Of a DNA stretch of 60,751 bases, positions 17,255 to 24,976 are shown piece by piece (the stretch's first letter is position 1; every line of letters starts with the position of its first letter). The notes beneath the pieces were generated by a model. The model saw only the letters and a list, made by a program, of their open reading frames with translations, made no database searches and was not told where the DNA came from. A program made the translations under genes and the position numbers. The stretch is from NCBI RefSeq assembly GCF_006517625.1, contig NZ_VHQI01000017.1, forward strand, positions 1-60,751, in the 5' to 3' direction. This DNA comes from Mixta tenebrionis (lineage in GTDB: Bacteria > Pseudomonadota > Gammaproteobacteria > Enterobacterales > Enterobacteriaceae).

Positions 17255-18238
17255 ATGCGCATTATTATTGACTGCGATCCGGGCAACGGCATCCCTGGCG
17301 CCAATATTGACGACGGTCTGGCGCTGGCGCTGGCTATCGCCGCGCCGCAAATCTCTCTGGAAATGATATCTGTGGTAGCGGGTAATACCCCGGTCGCAAC
17401 GGGATATGCCGTCGCCCGCGATTTAATTCAGCAACTGGGCCTGGCGTTACCGGTATACCGGGGCGCTTCTCAAGCGCTGCTGGAAGATCCCGAACCGTGG
17501 CGCGACAGGCTGGATAACGGGATAGATCGTTTCGGTCTGCGCGAACTGTGGTCAGCGGTTCCTGCTCCGGCATCCTGCCAGGCGACAAGCCCGCTGGCGC
17601 CTAACGCTATCGGTGAGCTTATATGCAACAACCCTGGCGAAATAACGCTGGTGGCGACCGGCCCGCTGACCAACGTTGCGATTGCGTTGCAGCTCTATCC
17701 CGCGATGGTCTCTGCGGTAAAAAATATCGTCATTATGGGAGGAGCCTTTAACGTTGCCGGCTATATAAAAGATACTAACTTTGGTCTGGATCCAGAGGCT
17801 GCCCATGTCGTATTAACCAGCGGAGCGCCGATTACGCTGGTTCCGATGGATGTCACGACACAAACCCAAATGCTTCATACCGATCTGGATCGCCTGGCCA
17901 AAGCAGATAATATTTTGAGCCGCTATCTGGAACAAACTATCCGGCCATGGATCGCTTACTCCATGCAGACTCGTAACCTGCCCGGATGTTGGATCCACGA
18001 TGTGTTAACCGTCGCCTGGCTGCTTGATCCTTCACTGGCCGCAATCGCGGAAGACTATCTGGATGTTTCACTGGACGGCATTACGCGCGGGATGACCTGT
18101 CGCTATGGCCGTGATGCCCTACGCCTGGATGTCGGCGTTCCGGTACCGACAGGCGCAGCGATCCAGATATTGCAAAGCATAGATAATAAACGGCTGCTTT
18201 CATTGATAGAACACTATATTCACAGCTATACGCCATAG
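17255..18238 (+). CDS. Inosine-uridine-type nucleoside hydrolase
   Basis: This 327-residue cytoplasmic enzyme belongs to the nucleoside N-ribohydrolase family, which splits nucleosides into base and ribose. The calcium-binding N-terminus is IIIDCDPGNGIPGANIDDGL, with an insert between the first Asp residues and the final DD pair compared with the usual DPGxDD. Other family segments are VAGNTPV, VATGPLTNVAIAL, IVIMGGAF and a late IHDVLTVAWLLDP containing the conserved His-Asp. I chose the ATG at 17255, with AAGG upstream, just 10 bases after the regulator stop. A GTG at 17204 would start inside the regulator. The insert suggests a distinct subgroup. Confidence 0.9.
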   Translation: MRIIIDCDPGNGIPGANIDDGLALALAIAAPQISLEMISVVAGNTPVATGYAVARDLIQQLGLALPVYRGASQALLEDPEPWRDRLDNGIDRFGLRELWSAVPAPASCQATSPLAPNAIGELICNNPGEITLVATGPLTNVAIALQLYPAMVSAVKNIVIMGGAFNVAGYIKDTNFGLDPEAAHVVLTSGAPITLVPMDVTTQTQMLHTDLDRLAKADNILSRYLEQTIRPWIAYSMQTRNLPGCWIHDVLTVAWLLDPSLAAIAEDYLDVSLDGITRGMTCRYGRDALRLDVGVPVPTGAAIQILQSIDNKRLLSLIEHYIHSYTP

Positions 18239-18304
18239 CGCTGGCCGGGCGGATAAAGAGAAGTACTGTTTTGGACTATCGCAGGATGTTTCCGGAGGAT
18301 AATA

Positions 18305-19018
18305 ATGAATACTCTGGCGGTAATTTTATCGGGTCAGGGAGAGACGCTTTTAATAACGTTATGTAAAACCGGCGTCGCTTTTATTCTGGGAGGGGCGATC
18401 GGGCTGGAAAGGGAATCAAAAGGGAAACCTGTCGGCTTTAAAACCTGCACTATTATTGCGGTAGCAAGCTGTATACTCACCGTTGTATCTATTCAGTCGG
18501 CGGAGTATTACGCCGCGCTTTCCAGCAATATCCGTAGCGATCCGATGCGGCTGGCCGCGCAAATTATCAGCAGCGTCGGGTTTCTGGGCGCCGGCGTGAT
18601 TCTGCACCGTCATGACGATGCGATTTCAGGTCTGACAACGGCCGCCATCGTCTGGGCTTCTGCTGGAGTGGGGATAATCAGCGGCGCTGGTTTTTTTGTT
18701 CACGCGCTGCTTGCTACCGGCTTATTCCTGCTGGCGATCAAACTCAGCTACTTTGTTGTTTTTTTGCAAAGTAAAAATCACCTGCCGGGCAAAGTAAAAA
18801 TCCGTGTCATTCTTGATGAGAAATCAGGGCTAAAAACGTTAACGGATACTATTTATCAGCAGCGAAATATTATTGAGGCTGTTACTATTCGCGATTTGAA
18901 AAAGGGGAAGGTTGAGGTCAATCTTAAGGTGGTGATCAGAAAAAAAATGACGCTGCCTGAGCTCTACACGCAGCTTTCCGCTATCGATCACGTCTGCGCC
19001 ATCGCCCTGGAACACTAA
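18305..19018 (+). CDS. MgtC/SapB-family membrane protein
   Basis: The 237-residue protein has the MgtC fold, with four to five N-terminal helices carrying GGAIGLERESKGKPVGFKT, VGFLGAGVIL and GLTTAAIVWASAGVGI, followed by a C-terminal cytoplasmic ACT-like domain. MgtC of Salmonella inhibits the F1Fo ATP synthase and is needed at low magnesium; many relatives are simply membrane proteins of unknown role. No mgtB gene is adjacent. The SD (GGAGG at 18294-18298) is good. It follows the hydrolase by 66 bases, so co-transcription is possible but unproven. Confidence 0.9.
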   Translation: MNTLAVILSGQGETLLITLCKTGVAFILGGAIGLERESKGKPVGFKTCTIIAVASCILTVVSIQSAEYYAALSSNIRSDPMRLAAQIISSVGFLGAGVILHRHDDAISGLTTAAIVWASAGVGIISGAGFFVHALLATGLFLLAIKLSYFVVFLQSKNHLPGKVKIRVILDEKSGLKTLTDTIYQQRNIIEAVTIRDLKKGKVEVNLKVVIRKKMTLPELYTQLSAIDHVCAIALEH

Positions 19019-19499
19019 GAGCCGTCGTGGTTATCTGCTGCTTCAGGCAGGATAAGTAATGGCGTTTTCTGCTGATAATAGTTTATGAGATCGGGCCATT
19101 AAATCTTTTTTTAATATGAAACATTATGCACCGTAAAGGTGCTATTAAGAATGAATGCATAGTTACAAAGGATCTGTTAATTTGAAATAGTTAAATAGTT
19201 ATTACGATTAACGACGTTGTAATTTTTTATTAAAAATTATTCATCATTTAAACCCCAGCCTGGCCGCTGGGGTTTTGTTTTTTTAGCAAGGCGAATGTTG
19301 AATTTTGGACAAAATAACAGCTGTTGTTAGTGAGGTTTGTTTTGCCATTCCTGAGTAAACAGCAAGGACTGGTGGACCCTCCACAAAAGAATAGTATTAA
19401 GGCAGTAACGCTGACATTAAAAATGCTTAACGAAACGAGCTGATGAAAGCCAGTGTTATATCTGTGCCTTATTGCACTGCGTAAACTAAGGAGGAAATT
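19019..19499. other. AT-rich intergenic gap before the lysozyme-like gene
   Basis: These 481 bases hold no convincing gene. A small GCACC/GGTGC hairpin (19128-19142) lies in AT-rich sequence, and a strong terminator lies at 19253-19284. The remaining 215 bases before the GTG at 19500 should contain its promoter, but I see no box that I would defend. Confidence 0.6.
19253..19284 (+). terminator. Intrinsic terminator between mgtC-like gene and lysozyme gene
   Basis: CCCCAGC (19253-19259), loop CTGGCC and GCTGGGG (19266-19272) form a perfect 7-bp stem followed by TTTTGTTTTTTT. It reads on the + strand. It lies 234 bases after the MgtC-like stop, so it may end that transcript or a small RNA encoded in between. 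Confidence 0.85.
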
Positions 19500-20216
19500 G
19501 TGGGCCAAAAAGAAACAGCCCAACGGATATGGAATTATCTGACGGGGCGACGATGGAGCAGTCAGGCAGTCGCAGCGGTATTAGGTAATATGCAATCTGA
19601 AAGTGGAATTATTGCCGATCGTTGGGAATCCGATCTGGTCGGTAATATGTCCGGTGGCTATGGATTAGTACAATGGACGCCAGCTACAAAATATATCAAT
19701 TGGGCAAAATCAAACGGACTGGTTTACCAGGATGTAATCAGCCAGTGTAAGCGCCTTGAATGGGAAGTGGAAAATAATCAGCAATTTTATCATCCCTCTA
19801 TGACATTCAGGCAATTTACACAAAGTAAACAACCACCGGAATATCTGGCTGATATTTTCATTCGTTATTATGAACGACCCTACAACCCAAACCAACCGGC
19901 CAGACAGTCCCAGGCCAGATACTGGTTCAACCTTCTCGTAAACAGTAACACGAGTAATGATACAGATAACAATGCAAACAGTAATAAAAATAAGGAGTTA
20001 GAAGATATGATTTTTAGGTATGTAAAAAAAGCCAACGGAAAAAACGGAGAAATTTGGGCCGTTCATGGATCTAAACGCTTTCATCTACAAAATATGACGC
20101 AGGTGAATTACTTTGATGAACTGGTTGCAAATGAAATTGGGCGTAAGCCGAAAGTATATACTTTTGACGAGAGCGATACACGCTTAAAGATGATAGAGGG
20201 GATCACAAAAATTTAG
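19500..20216 (+). CDS. Phage-tail-lysozyme-type peptidoglycan hydrolase, orphan
   Basis: Residues 1-147 of this 238-residue protein match the phage tail lysozyme family best known from tail tips and endolysins of Gram-positive phages. The segment IWNYLTGRRWSSQAVAAVLG leads into NMQSESG with the likely catalytic Glu34, and then GGYGLVQWTPATKYINWA. An Asn/Ser/Asp linker (about 148-166) joins a C-terminal domain of about 70 residues that may bind cell wall. There is no signal peptide, so a holin, lysis, or injection system would be needed. The GTG start has a perfect TAAGGAGG at 19487-19494. The gene is AT-rich and lies next to tRNA-Arg(CCU), suggesting transfer. No other phage gene is adjacent. 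It could also be a T6SS-type effector, but no immunity gene is apparent. Confidence 0.75.
   Translation: MGQKETAQRIWNYLTGRRWSSQAVAAVLGNMQSESGIIADRWESDLVGNMSGGYGLVQWTPATKYINWAKSNGLVYQDVISQCKRLEWEVENNQQFYHPSMTFRQFTQSKQPPEYLADIFIRYYERPYNPNQPARQSQARYWFNLLVNSNTSNDTDNNANSNKNKELEDMIFRYVKKANGKNGEIWAVHGSKRFHLQNMTQVNYFDELVANEIGRKPKVYTFDESDTRLKMIEGITKI
19991..20216 (+). promoter_or_regulatory. Internal ribosome binding site and in-frame start for the C-terminal domain
   Basis: TAAGGAG at 19991-19997 lies 9 bases before an ATG at 20007, which is codon 170 of the lysozyme frame. Initiation there would give a separate 69-residue product (20007-20216) that contains only the domain after the linker. Several Gram-positive phage endolysins are known to make a free wall-binding domain from such an internal start. 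Here this is an inference from the match and its position at the domain boundary. Confidence 0.45.
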
Positions 20217-20883
20217 ACAAATTACCGGGAAGCAACTCATTTTCACTTTACAGGCTCGCTTCAATGAGCCTTATTTAATTGCAGGTTTCGACATCCAGGG
20301 AAATACCACCATTACTACTTATTTCACTTCCCTATGCCCGGTTAGTGACAGAATGTTATTATTGAATATTCATTGCATCTAACCGGTATAGCTATGTAAA
20401 CAGACTCTGAACTTGTGCATATGCCACTCATTGGCGATATCGCTAAACGAATAAGCGGCAGCTTCCTTTTTATTGCTTTATTACCTGCTTCTGCTGAGCT
20501 GGATTGACACTGTTAATCAACCCCAGCTTTACGTCAGTCTGTTTTACTCTGACTCCCATGGATCACATCTCAAGGGAGAGGCCAACGTCCAAAGCTGTTT
20601 CTTTATTCCCGAAGCGGTATTGCAGGTGCCAAACCTTCCTGCCTGATGACGGAACGAACAGGAAGGCTGCCGGTCAGTCAGGCAATACGATCTCTCCTGA
20701 AGCTTTGCTTTAGGGCAAAGGTACGGACATAAAACCACGGGGGTTTTAATTATGCCTGCAATATGCCAACAAAATATCGGTGTAATCAATGAATAGTGGA
20801 TAATGCTGGATAACTCAGCTGGGTGCTTAAGCCTTAAAGTAAGGGGGTTTGGTAACGTAAAGGAGCGGTAGGTAGTGTCAATA
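20217..20883. other. Intergenic gap between lysozyme gene and tRNA-Arg
   Basis: These 667 bases contain no gene that I can support. A hairpin at 20252-20276 may terminate the lysozyme gene. Two weak hairpins lie at 20703-20720 (CTTTGC/GCAAAG) and 20731-20747 (AAAACC/GGTTTT). Short open frames on both strands (for example 20504-20713 and its antisense at 20544-20789) lack ribosome binding sites. The region is on the 3' side of a tRNA used elsewhere as an integration site, so it may be what remains of an inserted element, but I found no second copy of the tRNA end. Confidence 0.6.
20252..20276 (+). terminator. Possible terminator of the lysozyme-like gene
   Basis: AGGCTC (20252-20257), an 8-base loop and GAGCCT (20266-20271) form a 6-bp stem followed by TATTT. 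The stem is short and the T-run is broken, so termination efficiency is uncertain. Confidence 0.4.
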
Positions 20884-20958
20884 TGGCGTCCCCTGCAGGA
20901 ATCGAACCTACAACTAGCCCTTAGGAGGGGCTCGTTATATCCATTTAACTAAGGGGAC
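20884..20958 (-). tRNA. argW: tRNA-Arg (anticodon CCU)
   Basis: Read on the minus strand, the 75 bases run from GTCCCCTTAGTT to AGGGGACGCCA. The acceptor stem GTCCCCT/AGGGGAC pairs perfectly, the T arm carries GTTCGATTC, and the anticodon loop CTCCTAA gives CCU, which reads AGG codons. The CCA is encoded. In E. coli argW occupies the same place beside yfdC and is the attachment site of a prophage, consistent with the foreign-looking lysozyme gene on its 3' side. Confidence 0.95.
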
Positions 20959-21040
20959 GGCGGCGGGCAGTATAGCGCAATTTTTGCCGCAGATTAACCA
21001 CTTACCCGCCTGACTGCTTATAATATCGACAGCTTGACGC

Positions 21041-21967
21041 TCAGGCGTTCTTTTTGCCGGTTTTTTCCTGCCGTTGCGCCTGCTTTTTACGCTCGGCTTC
21101 CGCCGCGGCTTTTGCTTTATTACTCATATCGTTACGGATCTGCGCATGGCTGAGCAGCGCAAAGATAAAGGTGCCGCCGATAATATTGCCAATAAGGGTA
21201 GGCAGGGCGAAAGGCCAGATAAACGACTGCCAGGGCAGCGCGCCGGTAAAAACCAGATACCAGATCTCTACCGAACCAACGACAATATGCGATAGATCGC
21301 CCAGCGCTACCAGCCAGGTCATCATCACGATGATCAGCACCTTCGCGGCGCCAGCCGATGGAAACATCCACACCATAGTGGCGATAATCCAGCCAGCCAC
21401 GATGGCGTTTGCAAACATTTCGCCCGGCGGATTCGCCATAACTTTTTCACTGATATGGGTAAAGGCGAGACGCGTCGGCTCGTCAAAAATCGGCATCTGT
21501 GCAAAGGCCAGCGCCGCCAGCCCGGTGCCAATCAGATTTCCCAGCAGCACTATGCCCCACAGGCGCAGCAGCAGCAGAAAATTACTGCCGGATGGCTTGT
21601 GCATCACCGGCAGTACGGCAGTAACCGTGTTTTCGGTAAACAGCTGCTGACGCGCCATAATTACGATGACAAATCCAAAGGTATAGCCTAAATTTTCCAG
21701 CAAAAAAGCGCCCGGCACGTCAGCCAGGTGGGTCTGAAAGATACCTTTCGCCATCAGCGAGGCGCCCATCGAAAGTCCGGCGGCGATCGCCGACCACAGA
21801 AGCGCCATGCCGTCTCGTTCCAGCTCTTTCTCCCCATCCTGACGTATCTGTTCGTGAATGGCCGCCGCGCGTGAGGGAAGCCGCTCTTCGTCAACCTCTA
21901 TCTCTTCTCCCTGTTCCTTTTCTTCGCTTTCGACTTCCGGTTCATGTTCCTGCTGCTGCGATGACAT
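21041..21967 (-). CDS. yfdC: Formate/nitrite-transporter-family inner-membrane protein YfdC
   Basis: The 308-residue protein has a very acidic N-terminal extension of about 50 residues (EEKEQGEEIEVDEERLPSR), followed by six hydrophobic segments of the FNT (FocA/NirC) fold and a basic C-terminal tail. Size and charge pattern match E. coli YfdC, whose substrate is not firmly known. The position next to argW is also the same as in E. coli. It is read toward the tRNA and is divergent from the ccm operon. Confidence 0.9.
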   Translation of the reverse strand: MSSQQQEHEPEVESEEKEQGEEIEVDEERLPSRAAAIHEQIRQDGEKELERDGMALLWSAIAAGLSMGASLMAKGIFQTHLADVPGAFLLENLGYTFGFVIVIMARQQLFTENTVTAVLPVMHKPSGSNFLLLLRLWGIVLLGNLIGTGLAALAFAQMPIFDEPTRLAFTHISEKVMANPPGEMFANAIVAGWIIATMVWMFPSAGAAKVLIIVMMTWLVALGDLSHIVVGSVEIWYLVFTGALPWQSFIWPFALPTLIGNIIGGTFIFALLSHAQIRNDMSNKAKAAAEAERKKQAQRQEKTGKKNA

Positions 21968-22208
21968 AGCGCCCCCGATGGCTTTAAATGGTGATTTAAG
22001 CGTAGCCAGGTTTCAGGTAAGTAAAATGTGACTGTTTTTTGGCAAAAAAGTAACGGGGCTTTAAGATCGTTGTATTTTTCGCCAAAAACTTGATCTGATA
22101 CAGGTTGTTTAAGCAAATCAAACAGTTCGCAGCCGCCGGACAGGCTTCGGAGTGATACTGACTTATGTTATTATCGCGACCCGATTTAAGAGTGCGATAT
22201 TTCCCCCC

Positions 22209-22826
22209 ATGCTGGAAGCCATCAATCTGACCTGTATACGCGATGAACGCACGCTGTTCAGCGAACTTCATTTTGCGATAAACCGTGGCGATATCGTCCA
22301 GATTGAAGGACCGAACGGCGCAGGTAAAACCACGCTGCTACGCGTGCTGACGGGCCTCAGCGGCGCCGATCGCGGCGAGGTGCGCTGGCAGGGAGAGGCG
22401 CTACGGCGACAGCGGGAACGCTGGCACCGCGATCTGCTGTTTTTGGGGCACCAGCCGGGGGTAAAAAACGTGCTTTCGCCGCTGGAAAACCTCGCCTTTT
22501 ATCACGCTGAATGTCATGAAGAGCAGCGCTTTGCCGCGCTGGAGGCTGTCGATTTGCTGGGCTTTGAAGAGGTAGCCGTGGCGCAGCTTTCGGCTGGTCA
22601 GCAGCGTCGCGTCGCGCTGGCGCGGCTGTGGCTCAGCGAAGCGCCGGTCTGGATCCTTGATGAACCTCTGACGGCGATAGATGTTAACGGAGTGGGAAAA
22701 CTGATGGCGCTCTTTGTGCAGCACGCTCAGCGCGGCGGCCTCGTTATTTTGACGACGCACCAGCCGCTGCCCTCTGCCGCCTGGCCGCTGCGAAAAATAA
22801 GCCTGACGGCGGGAGAGGCGAATTGA
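22209..22826 (+). CDS. ccmA: Heme exporter ATP-binding subunit CcmA
   Basis: CcmA is the ATPase of the CcmABCD complex, which releases heme-loaded CcmE during cytochrome c maturation. The product has Walker [18 protein letters not shown], the signature [16 protein letters not shown] and Walker [13 protein letters not shown] chose the ATG at 22209 (205 residues, [20 protein letters not shown]), because this matches the E. coli N-terminus; an ATG at 22152 would add 19 unrelated residues. It is the first of nine overlapping ccm genes. The 241 bases back to yfdC should hold the promoter, but I see no clear FNR box. Confidence 0.95.
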   Translation: MLEAINLTCIRDERTLFSELHFAINRGDIVQIEGPNGAGKTTLLRVLTGLSGADRGEVRWQGEALRRQRERWHRDLLFLGHQPGVKNVLSPLENLAFYHAECHEEQRFAALEAVDLLGFEEVAVAQLSAGQQRRVALARLWLSEAPVWILDEPLTAIDVNGVGKLMALFVQHAQRGGLVILTTHQPLPSAAWPLRKISLTAGEAN

Positions 22827-23485
22827 TGCTGTGGCGCGTTATTCGGCGGGAGCTGCGCATCGCTTTTCTTAGCGGCGCTGAAGTTATTAACCCGCTGTGG
22901 TTTTTCTTAATCGTGATTACGCTGTTTCCGCTGGGCATCGGCCCTGAGCCGCAGCTGCTGGCGCGTATTGCGCCGGGCGTGGTGTGGGTAGCCGCGCTGC
23001 TCTCTTCGCTGCTGGCGCTGGAGCGGCTGTTTCGCGACGACTTTGCCGATGGATCGCTGGAACAGCTGCTGCTGCTGCCGACGCCGTTGCCGGTCACGGT
23101 GCTGGGCAAGGTTATTGCGCACTGGATGATTACCGGCCTGCCGCTGTTGCTGCTCTCGCCGCTGGCGGCGCTGCTGCTGTCGCTTAATTTTGCCAGCTGG
23201 TGGGCGCTGGCGCTGACGCTATTGTTGGGCACGCCGGTCTTCAGCCTGCTGGGCGCTATTGGCGTGGCGTTAACCGTCGGTCTGCGCCGCGGCGGCGTCT
23301 TGCTGAGTTTACTGGTGCTGCCGCTGGCGGTGCCGGTGCTTATTTTCGCCAGCGCGGCCATCGACGCAGCCGGTATGGGGCTGCCGATTAACGGCTATCT
23401 GGCGATTCTGGGCGCTATGCTGGCGGCCAGCGCAACTCTTGCGCCTTTCGCTACGGCGGCGGCGCTGCGTATCAGCCTGCACTGA
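22826..23485 (+). CDS. ccmB: Heme exporter permease subunit CcmB
   Basis: CcmB is the six-helix membrane partner of CcmA. The 219-residue product is nearly collinear with E. coli CcmB, with NPLWFFLIVITLFPLGIGPE, the cytoplasmic loop SLLALERLFRDDFADGSLEQ and a C-terminus PFATAAALRISLH. The ATG at 22826 overlaps the ccmA stop (TGATG). A TTG one codon upstream, in the same frame, is also possible and would give MMLW as in E. coli. Confidence 0.95.
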   Translation: MLWRVIRRELRIAFLSGAEVINPLWFFLIVITLFPLGIGPEPQLLARIAPGVVWVAALLSSLLALERLFRDDFADGSLEQLLLLPTPLPVTVLGKVIAHWMITGLPLLLLSPLAALLLSLNFASWWALALTLLLGTPVFSLLGAIGVALTVGLRRGGVLLSLLVLPLAVPVLIFASAAIDAAGMGLPINGYLAILGAMLAASATLAPFATAAALRISLH

Positions 23486-23521
23486 GCGCAACCGTTTTAT
23501 ATTTTACTGTGAGCGATAATC

Positions 23522-24265
23522 ATGTGGAAATGGATACATCAGCTGGCTAAGCCGGAACGGCTTTATCAGTTTTGCGGCCGACTGGTTCCCTGGTTTGCCC
23601 TGGCGGCGGCGGCGGCGCTGTTTATCGGCTGGGGATGGGGATTTGCTTTTGCTCCGCCGGACTATCAGCAGGGCGAGAGCTATCGCATCATCTATATTCA
23701 TGTGCCGGCGGCTATCTGGTCGATGGGCGTTTACAGCGCGATGGCCGTGGCCGCCTTTATCGGCCTGGTGTGGCAGATGAAAATGGCGGATTTAGCCGCC
23801 GCCGCTATGGCGCCGGTCGGCGCCACCTTTACCTTTATCGCGCTGGTTACCGGCTCCGCCTGGGGCAAGCCGATGTGGGGCACCTGGTGGATCTGGGATG
23901 CGCGCTTAACCTCGGAGCTGGTGCTGCTGTTCCTCTATATGGGCGTTATCGCGCTGTATAACGCTTTTAGCGATCGGCGTCTTGCCGGCCGCGCCGCCGG
24001 AATTTTAATTCTTGTCGGCGTAGTCAATATTCCCATCATCCATTTTTCCGTTCAGTGGTGGAACACGCTGCATCAGGGCTCTTCGGGCGTGATGCAGCAG
24101 GCCATTGCCCCCGTAATGCGCAGCCCGCTGCGCTGGTCCATCCTTGGCTATCTGCTGCTGTTTATCTCGCTGACGCTGATGCGCCTGCGTAACCTGATTT
24201 TACTGACCGAGCGTCATCGCCCCTGGGTTGTCGCGCTGGTAAACAGAAAAGGAGACGCCGCATGA
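23522..24265 (+). CDS. ccmC: Heme transporter CcmC
   Basis: CcmC presents heme to the periplasmic chaperone CcmE. The 247-residue protein has six transmembrane helices and the heme-handling WxWD domain, seen as WGTWWIWDARLTSELVLLFL. Conserved periplasmic histidines occur in YIHVPAAIWSMG and in HFSVQWWNTLHQ. Its stop overlaps the ccmD start by four bases (ATGA). Confidence 0.96.
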   Translation: MWKWIHQLAKPERLYQFCGRLVPWFALAAAAALFIGWGWGFAFAPPDYQQGESYRIIYIHVPAAIWSMGVYSAMAVAAFIGLVWQMKMADLAAAAMAPVGATFTFIALVTGSAWGKPMWGTWWIWDARLTSELVLLFLYMGVIALYNAFSDRRLAGRAAGILILVGVVNIPIIHFSVQWWNTLHQGSSGVMQQAIAPVMRSPLRWSILGYLLLFISLTLMRLRNLILLTERHRPWVVALVNRKGDAA

Positions 24266-24489
24266 GCCTCGCGTTTGCATCATGGCAGGATTTTCTGGCG
24301 ATGGGCGGCTACGGCTTTTATGTCTGGCTGGCCGTCTGTTTTACCCTGCTGCCGCTGGCGCTGCTGATTGCGCATACCTGCTGGCAGCGCCGCCAGCTGT
24401 TAAACAGCGTCCGGCAGCATCAGGCGCGTGAACGTCGCATCAGGGCGGCAAAAATGAAACAGGCCGCAGGCCAGGCGGCAGGAGAATAA
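24262..24489 (+). CDS. ccmD: Heme exporter small subunit CcmD
   Basis: This 75-residue protein has one transmembrane helix ([20 protein letters not shown]) and a basic cytoplasmic tail, as CcmD should. CcmD is needed to release holo-CcmE from CcmABC. The gene lies between ccmC (4-base overlap) and ccmE (1-base gap). Confidence 0.92.
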   Translation: MSLAFASWQDFLAMGGYGFYVWLAVCFTLLPLALLIAHTCWQRRQLLNSVRQHQARERRIRAAKMKQAAGQAAGE

Positions 24490-24490
24490 T

Positions 24491-24976
24491 GTGAATACCC
24501 GTCGTAAAAATCGGCTTTATGTGGTGGTGGCGATCCTTATGGGGCTGGGCCTGGCGACAACGCTGGTGATGTACGCGCTGCGCTCGAATATCGATCTTTT
24601 CTACACTCCCGGCGAAATTATTAACGGCAAAGGCGAGGCGCTGGCGAAGCCTGAGCCGGGCCAGCGGCTGCGCGTCGGCGGCATGGTGATGCCCGGCAGC
24701 GTCAAGCGCGATGAGAAAACGCTGCGCGTTAATTTTAAGCTCTATGACGCGACCGGCGTTGTCGATGTCAGCTATGAAGGCATCCTGCCCGATCTGTTTC
24801 GGGAAGGGCAGGGCGTCGTGGCGCAGGGCGAGCTGCTGACGGGCAATCAGATCCATGCCAAAGAGGTGCTGGCGAAGCATGATGAGAAGTATACTCCGCC
24901 GGAAATCGCTGACGCGATGAAGAAAAACCATCAACGTCCGGCGGCGATGGCGCTGCCGCAGGGTGACCGTCCATGA
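24491..24976 (+). CDS. ccmE: Periplasmic heme chaperone CcmE
   Basis: CcmE binds heme covalently through a histidine in a His-x-x-x-Tyr motif, here [11 protein letters not shown], before handing it to the CcmF/H ligase. The 161-residue protein has an N-terminal membrane anchor (residues 9-29) and the OB-fold segments [13 protein letters not shown] and [16 protein letters not shown]. The start is GTG at 24491. It overlaps ccmF by four bases. Confidence 0.95.
   Translation: MNTRRKNRLYVVVAILMGLGLATTLVMYALRSNIDLFYTPGEIINGKGEALAKPEPGQRLRVGGMVMPGSVKRDEKTLRVNFKLYDATGVVDVSYEGILPDLFREGQGVVAQGELLTGNQIHAKEVLAKHDEKYTPPEIADAMKKNHQRPAAMALPQGDRP

Noticed and set aside
20504-20789. Short ORFs on both strands beside the tRNA
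   Set aside because: No ribosome binding site and no recognisable product. A remnant of a mobile element is possible but not demonstrable from the sequence.
19500-20883. Intact prophage or integrative element at argW
   Set aside because: No integrase, repressor, holin or structural gene and no duplicated tRNA end were found; only one phage-like gene is present.
22080-22125. FNR box upstream of ccmA (TTGATCTGATACA)
   Set aside because: The right half does not match ATCAA at the needed spacing, so it is not called.
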